From contig NZ_JBEPJZ010000001.1 of NCBI RefSeq assembly GCF_040496035.1, positions 1,612,001 to 1,676,000 on the forward strand: DNA of 64,000 nucleotides, read 5' to 3'. The stretch is from Agromyces sp. SYSU T00194. GTDB lineage: Bacteria > Actinomycetota > Actinomycetes > Actinomycetales > Microbacteriaceae. A program made the position numbers and the translations under genes. This document shows positions 36,550 through 43,918 of this stretch, one piece after another. Position 1 is the first letter of the stretch. The number at the start of each line of letters is the position of its first letter. The notes beneath the pieces were generated by a model, which saw nothing but the letters and a program-made list of their open reading frames with translations, searched no databases and was not told the DNA's origin.

Positions 36550-37739
36550 CGGGCCGCCTCCGGGTCGTGTGCCGCCTCCGGCGTCGCGGCCCCGAGCGGC
36601 ACGGTCACCGTGAGCGCGGTGCCGCCCGCCGGACCGGGCTCGATCTGCAGGGTGCCGCCGACGAGCGCCACCCGGTCGCGCATGCCGGCGACCCCGAAAC
36701 CGCCCGCGGCACCGGGATCCTCGCCCGGGCCGACGCCGTCGTCGAGCACCGTGAGCACGACCTCGCGCGCGCTCGCGGCGACCTCGATCGACGCCCGCGT
36801 GGCGCGTGCGTGCTTGCGCACGTTGGCCAGCCCCTCCTGCGCGCAGCGCAGCAGCACGACCTCGAGCTCGCGGTCGAGGCCCGGGGCATCCGCCGCCGTC
36901 TGCACCGCGACGCCGGTCTCGCGGCCGAAGCGCTGCCCGAGTCGTTCCAGGGCCTCGGCGAACGTCGACTCGACCCGCACGGGCGCCATCGACGCGACGA
37001 GCGACCGGGCCTCGGTGAGCGCGTCGCGTGCCATCTGCTCGATGAGCTCCGCATCGGATGCCGCCGTCGCGACGCCGTCCGCCGACCCGCGCGCGAGCTG
37101 CCCCCGCGTGCGCTGCGCGACCATGACCAGGCCCGTCAGCGACTGCGCGATGGTGTCGTGGATCTCGCGGGCCAGTCGCTCGCGCTCCGCAGAGACGCCC
37201 GCGTCGCGGTGCATCGCGGCCAGCTCGCCCTGCGCGGCCTGCAGCTCGTCGAGGAGTCGCGCGCGCTCGGCGCCGTACGCGGCGATGCGCGAGATCCAGA
37301 AGCCCAGCGCGAGGCTGCCGGTGAGCGAGATCACCGCGATGCCGAGGCCCGAGAGCAGGCCGTCGAGGCCGGCGCGGATCGCGTAGCCGACGACGACGGC
37401 GATCGCCGGGAGGATGTTGCTGACGACCGCGAGGCGCACGGTCGCGGCGGTCCACCACGCGAACGGGTAGATGAACGCCTGCATCACGGCGAACGACGGC
37501 TCGAACGAGACGCCCACCGCGAGCACCACCGAGAACGCGGCCGTCGGGCCGGCGTGGCCCAGCATCGAGGGGCCGGCGAGGTATCGCCGGGCCCACGCGA
37601 GGTAGATCACCAGGAAGGCGCCGATCGCCGCCAGTGCGACCCCGTCGCCCGTGCCGTACGGCGGGTCGACGAGCGCGAAGACCGCCGCGGCGACGGCCGT
37701 GGCCGCCGCCGCGAGGTCCCACCAGCGCTGTCCGCCCAT
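36546..37739 (-). CDS. Membrane sensor histidine kinase, HisKA_3 family
   Basis: A 397-residue sensor with about five or six N-terminal transmembrane segments and hardly any extracellular domain (intramembrane-sensing style). After a coiled-coil linker (YGAERARLLDELQAAQGELA) comes the dimerisation/phosphoacceptor motif ERLAREIHDTIAQSLTG (His about 189), then the ATPase domain with ANVRKHARAT (N box), DDGVGPG (G1) and GGFGVAGMRDRVALVGG (G2). Partner of the response regulator encoded next. Its place behind an ABC-2 exporter resembles antibiotic- or envelope-stress modules in Gram-positives. Confidence 0.93.
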   Translation of the reverse strand: MGGQRWWDLAAAATAVAAAVFALVDPPYGTGDGVALAAIGAFLVIYLAWARRYLAGPSMLGHAGPTAAFSVVLAVGVSFEPSFAVMQAFIYPFAWWTAATVRLAVVSNILPAIAVVVGYAIRAGLDGLLSGLGIAVISLTGSLALGFWISRIAAYGAERARLLDELQAAQGELAAMHRDAGVSAERERLAREIHDTIAQSLTGLVMVAQRTRGQLARGSADGVATAASDAELIEQMARDALTEARSLVASMAPVRVESTFAEALERLGQRFGRETGVAVQTAADAPGLDRELEVVLLRCAQEGLANVRKHARATRASIEVAASAREVVLTVLDDGVGPGEDPGAAGGFGVAGMRDRVALVGGTLQIEPGPAGGTALTVTVPLGAATPEAAHDPEAAR

Positions 37740-37751
37740 GTGCTCAGCCTG

Positions 37752-38561
37752 TCACGCGTCGCGGCGGATCCAGCGGAACGTCACCCGCGAGATCACGAGT
37801 CCGACGACCAGCCAGATGAGCAGCGCGATCGCCACGCCGCCGAGGTCCCAGACGCCGTTCTGCTCGAGTACCTCGAAGTCCTCGGGGAGGAACACGGCGC
37901 GCATGCCCTGGGCCATCCACTTCAGCGGGAAGATGCTCGCGATGTTCTGCATCCACTCGGGCAGTTGGTAGAACTGCAGGTACACGCCCGAGATGAACTG
38001 CAGCACCAGCACGATCGGGATGACGACCGCGGTCGCGGACTTGGCCGAGCGTGGCACCGACGAGAGGGCCACGCCGAGCAGCGCCGAGGTGGCGATGCCG
38101 AGCACGAACACCCAGGCGAAGGTGGCCCACTTCGCGGGCTCGGTGGGCAGTTGCACGCCGAAGACGAGCGCCGACACCGACAGCAGCAGGGCGGCCTGCA
38201 GCACGCCGGTCACGAAGACCTGGCCCATCTTGCCGATGAAGAAGGCGATCGGCGACAGCGGGGTGCCCCCGAGGCGCTTGAGGGTGCCGTCGCCCTTCTC
38301 GCCCGCGATGTCGACCGCCAGGTTCTGCACGCCCGAGAGCAGCAGGCCCGCGGCGAGCAGGCCGGGCAGGTAGTAGGCCGCGAAGCTCACGCCCTCCGCG
38401 CCGGGGCCGGGGGTGATGTCGCCCATGGAGCTGAAGGCGGTCGCGAAGATCGCCAGCATCACCACCGGGAACAGGAAGGTGAAGAACACGGCGTCGGGGG
38501 TGCGGAAGTACCCCTTGGTCTCGTAGCCGACGCGCGACGCGCCGGTGGTCATGATGCTCAT
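37752..38561 (-). CDS. ABC-2 type transporter permease
   Basis: A 269-residue permease with six hydrophobic segments. The opening YETKGYFRTPDAVFFTFLFP and the DGTLKRLGGTPLSPIAFFIG loop are typical of ABC-2 (DrrB/YhfQ-like) exporters, as is GVYLQFYQLPEWMQNIASIF before the last helices. It pairs with the ATPase gene immediately upstream (ATGA overlap). Substrate may be a lipid, drug or peptide antibiotic; the fusion lipid enzyme in the same operon makes a lipid-related role attractive, but that is inference. Confidence 0.9.
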   Translation of the reverse strand: MSIMTTGASRVGYETKGYFRTPDAVFFTFLFPVVMLAIFATAFSSMGDITPGPGAEGVSFAAYYLPGLLAAGLLLSGVQNLAVDIAGEKGDGTLKRLGGTPLSPIAFFIGKMGQVFVTGVLQAALLLSVSALVFGVQLPTEPAKWATFAWVFVLGIATSALLGVALSSVPRSAKSATAVVIPIVLVLQFISGVYLQFYQLPEWMQNIASIFPLKWMAQGMRAVFLPEDFEVLEQNGVWDLGGVAIALLIWLVVGLVISRVTFRWIRRDA

Positions 38562-39475
38562 GCCGCGACCTCCTCGGTCTGGTCGTGCGAGTGCTCGGCG
38601 GCCTCGCCGACGAGCTCCAGGTAGATGTCCTCGAGGCTCGGGCGCACGACCTCGAGCCCGACGGGCTCGCGTCCCATGCGCTGCACCATCTCGGCCACGA
38701 GCGCGCCCGGTCGGTCGGTGCGCTCCTCGCGCGCCGTGCCGTCGGCCTCGCGCCAGCGCACGATCGGCACGCGCGCCTCGGCGCCGCCGATCTCGTCGAT
38801 GGCCCCGATGTCGACCAGCTTCCCGCCGGCGATGACGCCCGCCCGGTCGCTCAGCTGCGCCGCCTCGTCGAGGTAGTGCGTGGTGAGCAGGATGGTCGTG
38901 CCCTCGCGCTTCAGGTCGCGGATGAGGGTCCAGAAGTCGCGCCGGGCCTGCGGGTCGAAGCCCGTGGTCGGCTCGTCGAGGAAGAGCAGCTCGGGCCGCC
39001 CGACGATGCCGAGCGCCACGTCGACGCGCCGTCGCTGCCCGCCGGAGAGCTTCGCGATGCGGGTCTTGGCCTTGTGCTCGAGCCCGACGGCGGCGATCAC
39101 CTCGTCGACGTCGCGCGGGTTCGGGTAGAACCCGGCGAAGTGGGCGAGCTGCTCGCGCACGGTGTAGGCGCCGGCCTCGCCGGTCGACTGCAGCACGATG
39201 CCGAGCCGGGCCTTCCAGTCGAGCCTGCCGTGCGCCGGGTCGACCCCCAGCACGGATGCCTCGCCGCCGGTGCGCCTGCGGTACCCCTCGAGGATCTCGA
39301 TGGTGGTGGACTTGCCCGCGCCGTTGGGCCCGAGCAGCGCGAAGGTCTCGCCGCGCGCGATCTCGAAGCTGATGTCGTCGACCGCGGCGACGGACCCGTA
39401 GTGCTTGGTGAGGCCCCGCACGTACAGCGCGGGTCCTGCGTCTCGGCCGCGTCCCGCGGCATCCGTCTCGTTCAT
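38558..39475 (-). CDS. ABC-2 type transporter ATP-binding protein
   Basis: A 305-residue ATPase with Walker A GPNGAGKSTT, Q-loop LQSTGEAGAYTVREQ, signature LSGGQRRRVDVALG, Walker B LLFLDEPTTGFDP and H-loop LLTTHYLDEAAQL, then a C-terminal DrrA-like domain. It leads the five-gene operon. ATG 39475 has no good ribosome site; a CACCGT box six bases upstream suggests a leaderless transcript. A plus-strand small gene diverges after 180 bases; that gap has no other recognisable feature. Confidence 0.92.
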   Translation of the reverse strand: MNETDAAGRGRDAGPALYVRGLTKHYGSVAAVDDISFEIARGETFALLGPNGAGKSTTIEILEGYRRRTGGEASVLGVDPAHGRLDWKARLGIVLQSTGEAGAYTVREQLAHFAGFYPNPRDVDEVIAAVGLEHKAKTRIAKLSGGQRRRVDVALGIVGRPELLFLDEPTTGFDPQARRDFWTLIRDLKREGTTILLTTHYLDEAAQLSDRAGVIAGGKLVDIGAIDEIGGAEARVPIVRWREADGTAREERTDRPGALVAEMVQRMGREPVGLEVVRPSLEDIYLELVGEAAEHSHDQTEEVAA

Positions 39476-39655
39476 GCTTCCACGGTGGCAGCGCCGGGAC
39501 GACCCCGGTAGCGCCCGGGAGCGGGATTTCCGGCATCCACCGATCGGGGGATGCGGCTCCGCCGGTCGGGCTCGACGCCATGGCTGCGGATGCCTCATGC
39601 GCACCGCATCGCGGACTCACAGCCGATACTCACCTGACGCGGGCAGCATCGCCCC

Positions 39656-39922
39656 ATGGCAGCCATCGAGCGCAATCGCGACGAGTACGCCGAGGTCGAA
39701 CAGGTCGTCGACCGCCTGGGGGAGAAGTTCGAGGAGCTTCCGCGCGCAGTCGTCGCGGACGTGGTCCATCACGTGCACCTCGGACTGCAGGGCAACCCGA
39801 TCCGCGAGTACGTCCCCGTGCTCGTCGAACACGGAGCCAAGGAGCAGCTGCGGGCGATCCGCCGCGGCCTCGCGGATCAGCCGGGAGCGGGTGCCGACGA
39901 GCGCCGCGTCGCCGCGCCCTGA
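39656..39922 (+). CDS. Small three-helix-bundle domain protein, 88 aa
   Basis: A small soluble protein starting MAAIERNRDEYAEVEQVVDR, with a helical core LPRAVVADVVHHVHLGLQGN and PIREYVPVLVEHGAKEQLRA. This pattern is the three-helix dimerisation domain found in small actinobacterial proteins (DUF3562-like). Function unknown. Its 3' end overlaps the convergent transporter gene by 46 bases. Confidence 0.75.
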   Translation: MAAIERNRDEYAEVEQVVDRLGEKFEELPRAVVADVVHHVHLGLQGNPIREYVPVLVEHGAKEQLRAIRRGLADQPGAGADERRVAAP

Positions 39923-40851
39923 GCCTCGGGAGGTTCCGGGCGAACGGCGCCCGGAACCGCAGCGGCGCGCCGCCGGGCGCGCCGAGACCGCAGGTCGACG
40001 AGCGTCGGCACGGCCACGCCCGCGACGAGCAGCACGCTGCCCGCGAGCTCGAGCGCGTTCGGCGACTCGCCGAGCACGAGCCACGCGGCGGCCATGCCCA
40101 CGGGCGGCACGAGGAGCGTGAACGGCACGACGTCGGCGGCCGGGTAGCGGCTGAGCAGCGCGTTCCAGATGCTGTAGCCGACGAGGGATGCCGCCCCGGC
40201 GGTGTAGGCGACCGACACGGCCGTCTCCCAGCCGAGCGTCGTGAACGCCTCGCCGACGGCGGCGGGCCCGTCGACGACGAGGCTCGCCGCGAGCGCCGGC
40301 ACGGGCACCACGAGCGCCGACCAGACGACGAGGCCGAGTCCGTTCGACGGCGGGGCGCTGCGGGCGACCACGTTGCCGATGCCCCAGCTGAGCGCCGCGG
40401 CCAGGCAGAGCGCGAGGGGCACCAGCGCCGCGGCCCCGGCGCCGTCCACGCGACCGGCGCCGACGACGGCGAGGCCGGCGAGGCCGACCGCGGCACCGAG
40501 CAGCTGCACCCGCGAGGGCCGCTCGCGCAGCACGATCGCGGCGATCGCGATCGTGAAGATCATCTGGCTCTGCAGCACGATCGGGGCGAGGCCGGTCGGC
40601 AGGCCGAGGTGCATGGCGGTGAACAGGAGTGCGAACTGCCCGACGCTCATGAAGCCGCCGAGGGCGAGGAGGGTGCGCCAGGGCACGTCCGGCCGCGGCA
40701 CGACGAACACGAGCGGCACCGCGACGAGGGCGAACCGCAGCGCGAGGAGCACGAGCGGCGGGCTGTCGCGGAGGCCGAGGTCGATGGCGAGGAAGTTGAC
40801 GCCCCAGATGACCGCGACGAGCGCGGCGAGGAGGGAATGCCGGGTGGACAT
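39877..40851 (-). CDS. EamA/DMT-family transporter
   Basis: A 324-residue ten-helix transporter of the drug/metabolite superfamily. Both EamA repeats are visible, the first from LLAALVAVIWGVNFLAIDLG, the second from PLALCLAAALSWGIGNVVAR, ending with LELAGSVLLVAGVAVPTLVD. Members export amino acids such as cysteine pathway intermediates or other metabolites. It is divergent from a LysR gene with a 72-base gap and is its likely target. A basic cytosolic tail of about 40 residues follows the last helix and is encoded over the end of the convergent small gene. Confidence 0.88.
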   Translation of the reverse strand: MSTRHSLLAALVAVIWGVNFLAIDLGLRDSPPLVLLALRFALVAVPLVFVVPRPDVPWRTLLALGGFMSVGQFALLFTAMHLGLPTGLAPIVLQSQMIFTIAIAAIVLRERPSRVQLLGAAVGLAGLAVVGAGRVDGAGAAALVPLALCLAAALSWGIGNVVARSAPPSNGLGLVVWSALVVPVPALAASLVVDGPAAVGEAFTTLGWETAVSVAYTAGAASLVGYSIWNALLSRYPAADVVPFTLLVPPVGMAAAWLVLGESPNALELAGSVLLVAGVAVPTLVDLRSRRARRRAAAVPGAVRPEPPEAQGAATRRSSAPAPG

Positions 40852-40911
40852 GGATCCATCGTCGCCCGACCGATCGTCCAGCACCAGTTCCGATTCGTGC
40901 CGTGTACCACG

Positions 40912-40917
40912 TAGCAT
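40912..40917 (+). promoter_or_regulatory. -10 box TAGCAT, leaderless start of the LysR gene at 40924
   Basis: TAGCAT ends six bases before ATG 40924. Confidence 0.5.
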
Positions 40918-40923
40918 CGCTGC

Positions 40924-41865
40924 ATGATCGATCCGCAGGGGCTGCGCGCACTCGTCGGCGTTGCCCAGCACGGCAGCGTTGCGGCCGCTGCCACGGCGCT
41001 CGGCTACACGCCCTCCGCGGTCTCGCAGCAGGTCAAGCGGCTCGAGGGCGAGCTCGGCGACGCGCTGCTCGAGCGCCGCGGTCGCGGGGTGCTGCTCACC
41101 GAGCGGGGCCGCGTGGTCGCGCACGAGGGGCGGGCGCTGCTCGATGCCATGCAGCAGCTCGTCGCCGGCGGCACGGGCGCCGGCGCCGCGTCTGCGCCCG
41201 TGCGCATCGCGTCCTTCTCCACGGCCACCCGCGGCCTCGTCGGACCCGCGGTGCAGGCGATGCGGCGGGCGGCGGCGGACGCCGGCCCGGGGGCATCCGC
41301 CCCCCTCGACCTGCGGGTCTCGAGCGTCGACCCGTTCGAGGCGGTCGTGCTGGTCGACCGCGGCGACGTCGACCTCGCGATCGTGCACGACTGGGACTCG
41401 GTGCCGCTCGTCGTGCCCGAGGGGCTCGTGCGCGAACCGGTCTGCCGCGACGAGGCCGACGTGGTGCTGTGGGCCGACCACCCGCTCGCGACCGGCCCGG
41501 CCGTCGACCGCCACGCGCTCGTCGACGAGGCCTGGGGGTCGACCCCGCGCGGCGCGATCTGCCACGAGGCGCTGCTGCGGCTGTTCACCGACCTCGGGCG
41601 CGTGCCGCGGATCGTCGCGGAGGACCCCGACTTCGCCTCGCTCACGGCGCTCGCGGCCAGCCGGGTCGCCGTCTGCCTCGTGCCGCGCCTCGGCCGGGTG
41701 CCGCTGCCCGAGGGCACCGTGGCGCTGCCGCTCGCCGACCGCAGCCAGGTGCGCCAGGTCTCGGTCGTGACGCGCGCCGCGCGGGCCGGCAGCCCGGCGA
41801 TCCGTGCGGTCGTCGACGCCCTGCGGGTCGCCGCGGCGGATGCCCCGGGCGCGCGGGCCGCCTGA
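40924..41865 (+). CDS. LysR-family transcriptional regulator
   Basis: A 313-residue regulator with the N-terminal winged helix-turn-helix LRALVGVAQHGSVAAAATAL followed by GYTPSAVSQQVKRLEGELGD, and a C-terminal periplasmic-binding-like effector domain. It is divergent from the EamA transporter, the standard arrangement for a LysR regulator and its exporter. The intergenic CGTG-N8-CACG around 40896-40910 fits a LysR-type interrupted palindrome. Effector unknown. Confidence 0.9.
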   Translation: MIDPQGLRALVGVAQHGSVAAAATALGYTPSAVSQQVKRLEGELGDALLERRGRGVLLTERGRVVAHEGRALLDAMQQLVAGGTGAGAASAPVRIASFSTATRGLVGPAVQAMRRAAADAGPGASAPLDLRVSSVDPFEAVVLVDRGDVDLAIVHDWDSVPLVVPEGLVREPVCRDEADVVLWADHPLATGPAVDRHALVDEAWGSTPRGAICHEALLRLFTDLGRVPRIVAEDPDFASLTALAASRVAVCLVPRLGRVPLPEGTVALPLADRSQVRQVSVVTRAARAGSPAIRAVVDALRVAAADAPGARAA

Positions 41866-41895
41866 GCCGCCGCGCCCGCCCGGAGCATCCGGAAC

Positions 41896-42900
41896 CTACG
41901 CCCCGACCAGCAGGTGCGGGTGCTGGGCCTCGACCACGTTCGGGTGCGCGCGCAGCCGGCTCTTCAGCCAGTTCTCGCCGAACACCGCGTGCAGCGGGTT
42001 CGCCGGGTCGTCGGTGGCGCCCGCGGCGTCGGCCGCGAGGGCCGGCGGCAGCTCGATCGACGGGATGCGCGCATCGAGCGACGGGCCGTGGAAGTAGGGG
42101 ATCGAGATGCGCTCGGTGCCGGGCTCGGGCGAGACCACGCGGTGCAGGGTCGCCTTGAGGTACCCGTCGGTGGCGATCTCGAGCAGCTCGCCGATGTTCA
42201 CCACGAACGACCCGGGCGGCGGGGTCACGTCGATCCACTCGCCCTCGTGCTCGACCTGCAGGCCCGCCTTGCCCTCCTCGACCGACAGCAGCGTCAGCAC
42301 GCCGAGGTCCTTGTGCGCCCCGACGCCCTGCGCGGGCTGCTCGGCCTCCACGCCGGGGTAGCGCACGATCTTCATGTAGGGCGACGGGGTCGCGAACGCG
42401 GCGTCGAACGCGTCGGCGGGGGCGCCGAGCGCCTCGGCCCAGGCGCGCAGCAGGCGCGTGCCGACCTCGTCGAGGCGGGCGATCCACTCCTCGGCGACCT
42501 CGCGCAGCTCGGGCAGCGCCTCGGGCCACAGGTTCGGGCCCTGCAGCGCCCAGTAGTCGGGGGTGTGCTCGCCCGCGGGCACCTCGGGGCGCTCGGCGCC
42601 GATGTCGATCTGCTCGCGGATGTCGACGCGGCCCTGCGTGCGCTCGCCGCCCATGCGGGTGTAGCCGCGGAAGTGCGGGCTGTGCACGTTCTCGATCGCG
42701 AGCTTGTGCGACTCGGGCAGCGCGAAGAACGCGCGGGCCACGTCGTACGCGCGGTCGATGAGCTCGGCGGGCACGCCGTGCCCGATGAGCGAGAAGAAGC
42801 CGACCTCGTGGGTCGCGCGTCGCAGGTCGTCGCGGAACGCGGCCTGCTGCTCGGGCGTGCCGTTCAGCAGGGAGAGGTCGAGGACGGGGATGCCGGTCAT
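41896..42900 (-). CDS. Isopenicillin-N-synthase-family 2-oxoglutarate/Fe(II) dioxygenase-like protein
   Basis: A 334-residue non-haem iron oxygenase. The N-terminal DIOX_N domain (IPVLDLSLLNGTPEQQAAFR, then VGFFSLIGHGVP) is followed by the jelly-roll core with the iron ligands HKD (GAHKDLGVLTLL) and His in ATLHRVVSPEPG, and the RISI motif (Arg-x-Ser) that binds the co-substrate carboxylate. There is no sign of penicillin genes nearby; most bacterial members have unknown substrates. ATG 42900 is preceded by AAAGGA. A cysteine-rich leader peptide and three hairpins lie upstream on the same strand, suggesting attenuation control. Confidence 0.88.
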   Translation of the reverse strand: MTGIPVLDLSLLNGTPEQQAAFRDDLRRATHEVGFFSLIGHGVPAELIDRAYDVARAFFALPESHKLAIENVHSPHFRGYTRMGGERTQGRVDIREQIDIGAERPEVPAGEHTPDYWALQGPNLWPEALPELREVAEEWIARLDEVGTRLLRAWAEALGAPADAFDAAFATPSPYMKIVRYPGVEAEQPAQGVGAHKDLGVLTLLSVEEGKAGLQVEHEGEWIDVTPPPGSFVVNIGELLEIATDGYLKATLHRVVSPEPGTERISIPYFHGPSLDARIPSIELPPALAADAAGATDDPANPLHAVFGENWLKSRLRAHPNVVEAQHPHLLVGA

Positions 42901-42976
42901 GATGACGGTCCTTTCAGGGGTGCCGGGAGAGGGTGCGCCGTCGATGCGGCCCCGGCATCCTGCTGGGTCGGCCCGT

Positions 42977-43011
42977 GGCATCCGTCCCGGTGAACCGGGT
43001 GAGCGGATGCC
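42977..43011 (-). promoter_or_regulatory. Nested hairpin in the dioxygenase leader (hairpin 3)
   Basis: GGCATCCG (42977-42984) pairs with CGGATGCC (43004-43011), and inside it CCCGG (42986-42990) pairs with CCGGG (42995-42999) over a four-base loop. It lies about 75 bases upstream of the dioxygenase ATG and could act as terminator or as alternative structure in an attenuator. Confidence 0.5.
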
Positions 43012-43062
43012 GCTGGGCTGACGCGGGCGCGTCGGATGCGGCGTGAGCGGGCTGCGGTCGGC

Positions 43063-43080
43063 GGCGCGGAGATTCGCGCC
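43063..43080 (-). promoter_or_regulatory. Hairpin GGCGCG/CGCGCC in the dioxygenase leader (hairpin 2)
   Basis: Perfect six-bp stem (43063-43068 with 43075-43080) and a six-base loop, directly after hairpin 1 in the direction of transcription. Confidence 0.5.
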
Positions 43081-43084
43081 CTGG

Positions 43085-43103
43085 GGTCGTCGGGGAGACG
43101 ACC
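43085..43103 (-). promoter_or_regulatory. Hairpin GGTCGTC/GACGACC just after the leader peptide stop (hairpin 1)
   Basis: Perfect seven-bp stem (43085-43091 with 43097-43103) with a five-base loop. It begins two bases after the leader stop codon, so a ribosome at that stop would cover its first arm. Confidence 0.55.
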
Positions 43104-43105
43104 GC

Positions 43106-43141
43106 CTAGCGGCGACAGCAGCGACAGGAGTTGGTGCTCAC
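43106..43141 (-). CDS. Putative cysteine-rich regulatory leader peptide, 11 aa
   Basis: GTG 43141 opens the short frame VSTNSCRCCRR ending at TAG 43106. Three cysteines and three to four arginines lie together in the last six codons. A TAGCCT -10 box (43157-43152, overlapping the lysE stop) would start an mRNA three to four bases before GTG, so the peptide would be translated as a leaderless reading frame. Actinobacteria are known to use cysteine-rich leader peptides to attenuate sulfur-related genes. The target here would be the dioxygenase 205 bases downstream. It is too short for statistical support as a gene; the combination with the hairpins is the evidence. Confidence 0.5.
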   Translation of the reverse strand: MSTNSCRCCRR

Positions 43142-43149
43142 GATGGCAG

Positions 43150-43848
43150 TCAGGCTACCACCAGCGAGACCGCGATCGCGACCATGACCACCGCGATCAC
43201 CCCGTCGAGCACGCGCCAGGCGGTCGGCCCCGCGAGCACGCGCCCGAGCAGCCGCGCGCCGTATCCGAGCGCCGTGAACCAGGCCAGGCTGCCGAGCGCC
43301 GCGCCGAGCGCGAAGGTCCACCGGGCGTCGCCGTAGGTGGCGCCGATGGAGCCCAGCAGCACGACCGTGTCGAGGTACACGTGCGGGTTCAGCCAGGTGA
43401 GCGCGAGGCAGGTGAGCACCACCGGCACGAGGCCGGTGCCGGCGCGGGCGGCGACGGCGACGGATGCCACGGGCCCGGCGCCGCCGTCTGCTGCGCGCTC
43501 GCCGGAGGCATCCGTCGCGCCCGCTCCCGCGGGGTCGGTCCCGACCACGAGCCCGGTCTCGCCGCCGCGCAGCGCGCGCCGCGCGGCGAGCACGCCGTAG
43601 CCGAACACGAACAGCGCGCCCGCCCACCGGGCCACGTCGACCAGCCACGGCACCCTGCCGATCGCCGCGCCCATGCCGCCGACGCCCGCGGCGATGAGCA
43701 GCGCGTCGGACGCCGTGCAGATCGCGACGACCGCGAGCACGTGCTCGCGTCGGATGCCCTGGCGCAGCACGAAGACGTTCTGCGCGCCGATGGCGACGAT
43801 GAGCGAGAGGCCGAGGCCGAGGCCGGCGGCGAGCACGGTGGGGTCCAC
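43150..43848 (-). CDS. LysE/ArgO-family amino acid exporter
   Basis: A 232-residue exporter of basic amino acids. The family motif is GLGLSLIVAIGAQNVFVLRQ near the N-terminus, with TASDALLIAAGVGGMG and LALTWLNPHVYLDTVVLLGS (the NPHVYLDT block) further on; six hydrophobic segments are visible. A Gly/Ala/Asp-rich loop (about residues 100-130) lies between helices three and four. Divergent from a LysR gene of the ArgP/LysG type, its expected activator. GTG 43848 follows a TAGCGT box by seven bases. Confidence 0.92.
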   Translation of the reverse strand: MDPTVLAAGLGLGLSLIVAIGAQNVFVLRQGIRREHVLAVVAICTASDALLIAAGVGGMGAAIGRVPWLVDVARWAGALFVFGYGVLAARRALRGGETGLVVGTDPAGAGATDASGERAADGGAGPVASVAVAARAGTGLVPVVLTCLALTWLNPHVYLDTVVLLGSIGATYGDARWTFALGAALGSLAWFTALGYGARLLGRVLAGPTAWRVLDGVIAVVMVAIAVSLVVA

Positions 43849-43855
43849 GGATGCG

Positions 43856-43861
43856 ACGCTA
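43856..43861 (-). promoter_or_regulatory. -10 box TAGCGT, leaderless start of lysE
   Basis: On the minus strand TAGCGT is followed by seven bases and GTG 43848. Confidence 0.45.
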
Positions 43862-43906
43862 GGCGTGCCGCCCGATGAAAGCCAGCTCAGGTTTCTACGC
43901 AGTCAT

Positions 43907-43912
43907 TAGCAT
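43907..43912 (+). promoter_or_regulatory. -10 box TAGCAT, leaderless start of the LysR gene at 43919
   Basis: TAGCAT ends six bases before ATG 43919. Confidence 0.5.
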
Positions 43913-43918
43913 TGCTTC

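Noticed and set aside
41896..42900. Isopenicillin N synthase and hence beta-lactam biosynthesis
   Set aside because: Only the oxygenase fold is shared; no ACV synthetase or epimerase genes are nearby and such family members are widespread with other roles.
43150..43848. Reading the leader peptide at 43106-43141 as the C-terminus of the lysE frame
   Set aside because: LysE ends in frame at 43150 with a family-typical C-terminus; the peptide is in another frame and starts after that stop.
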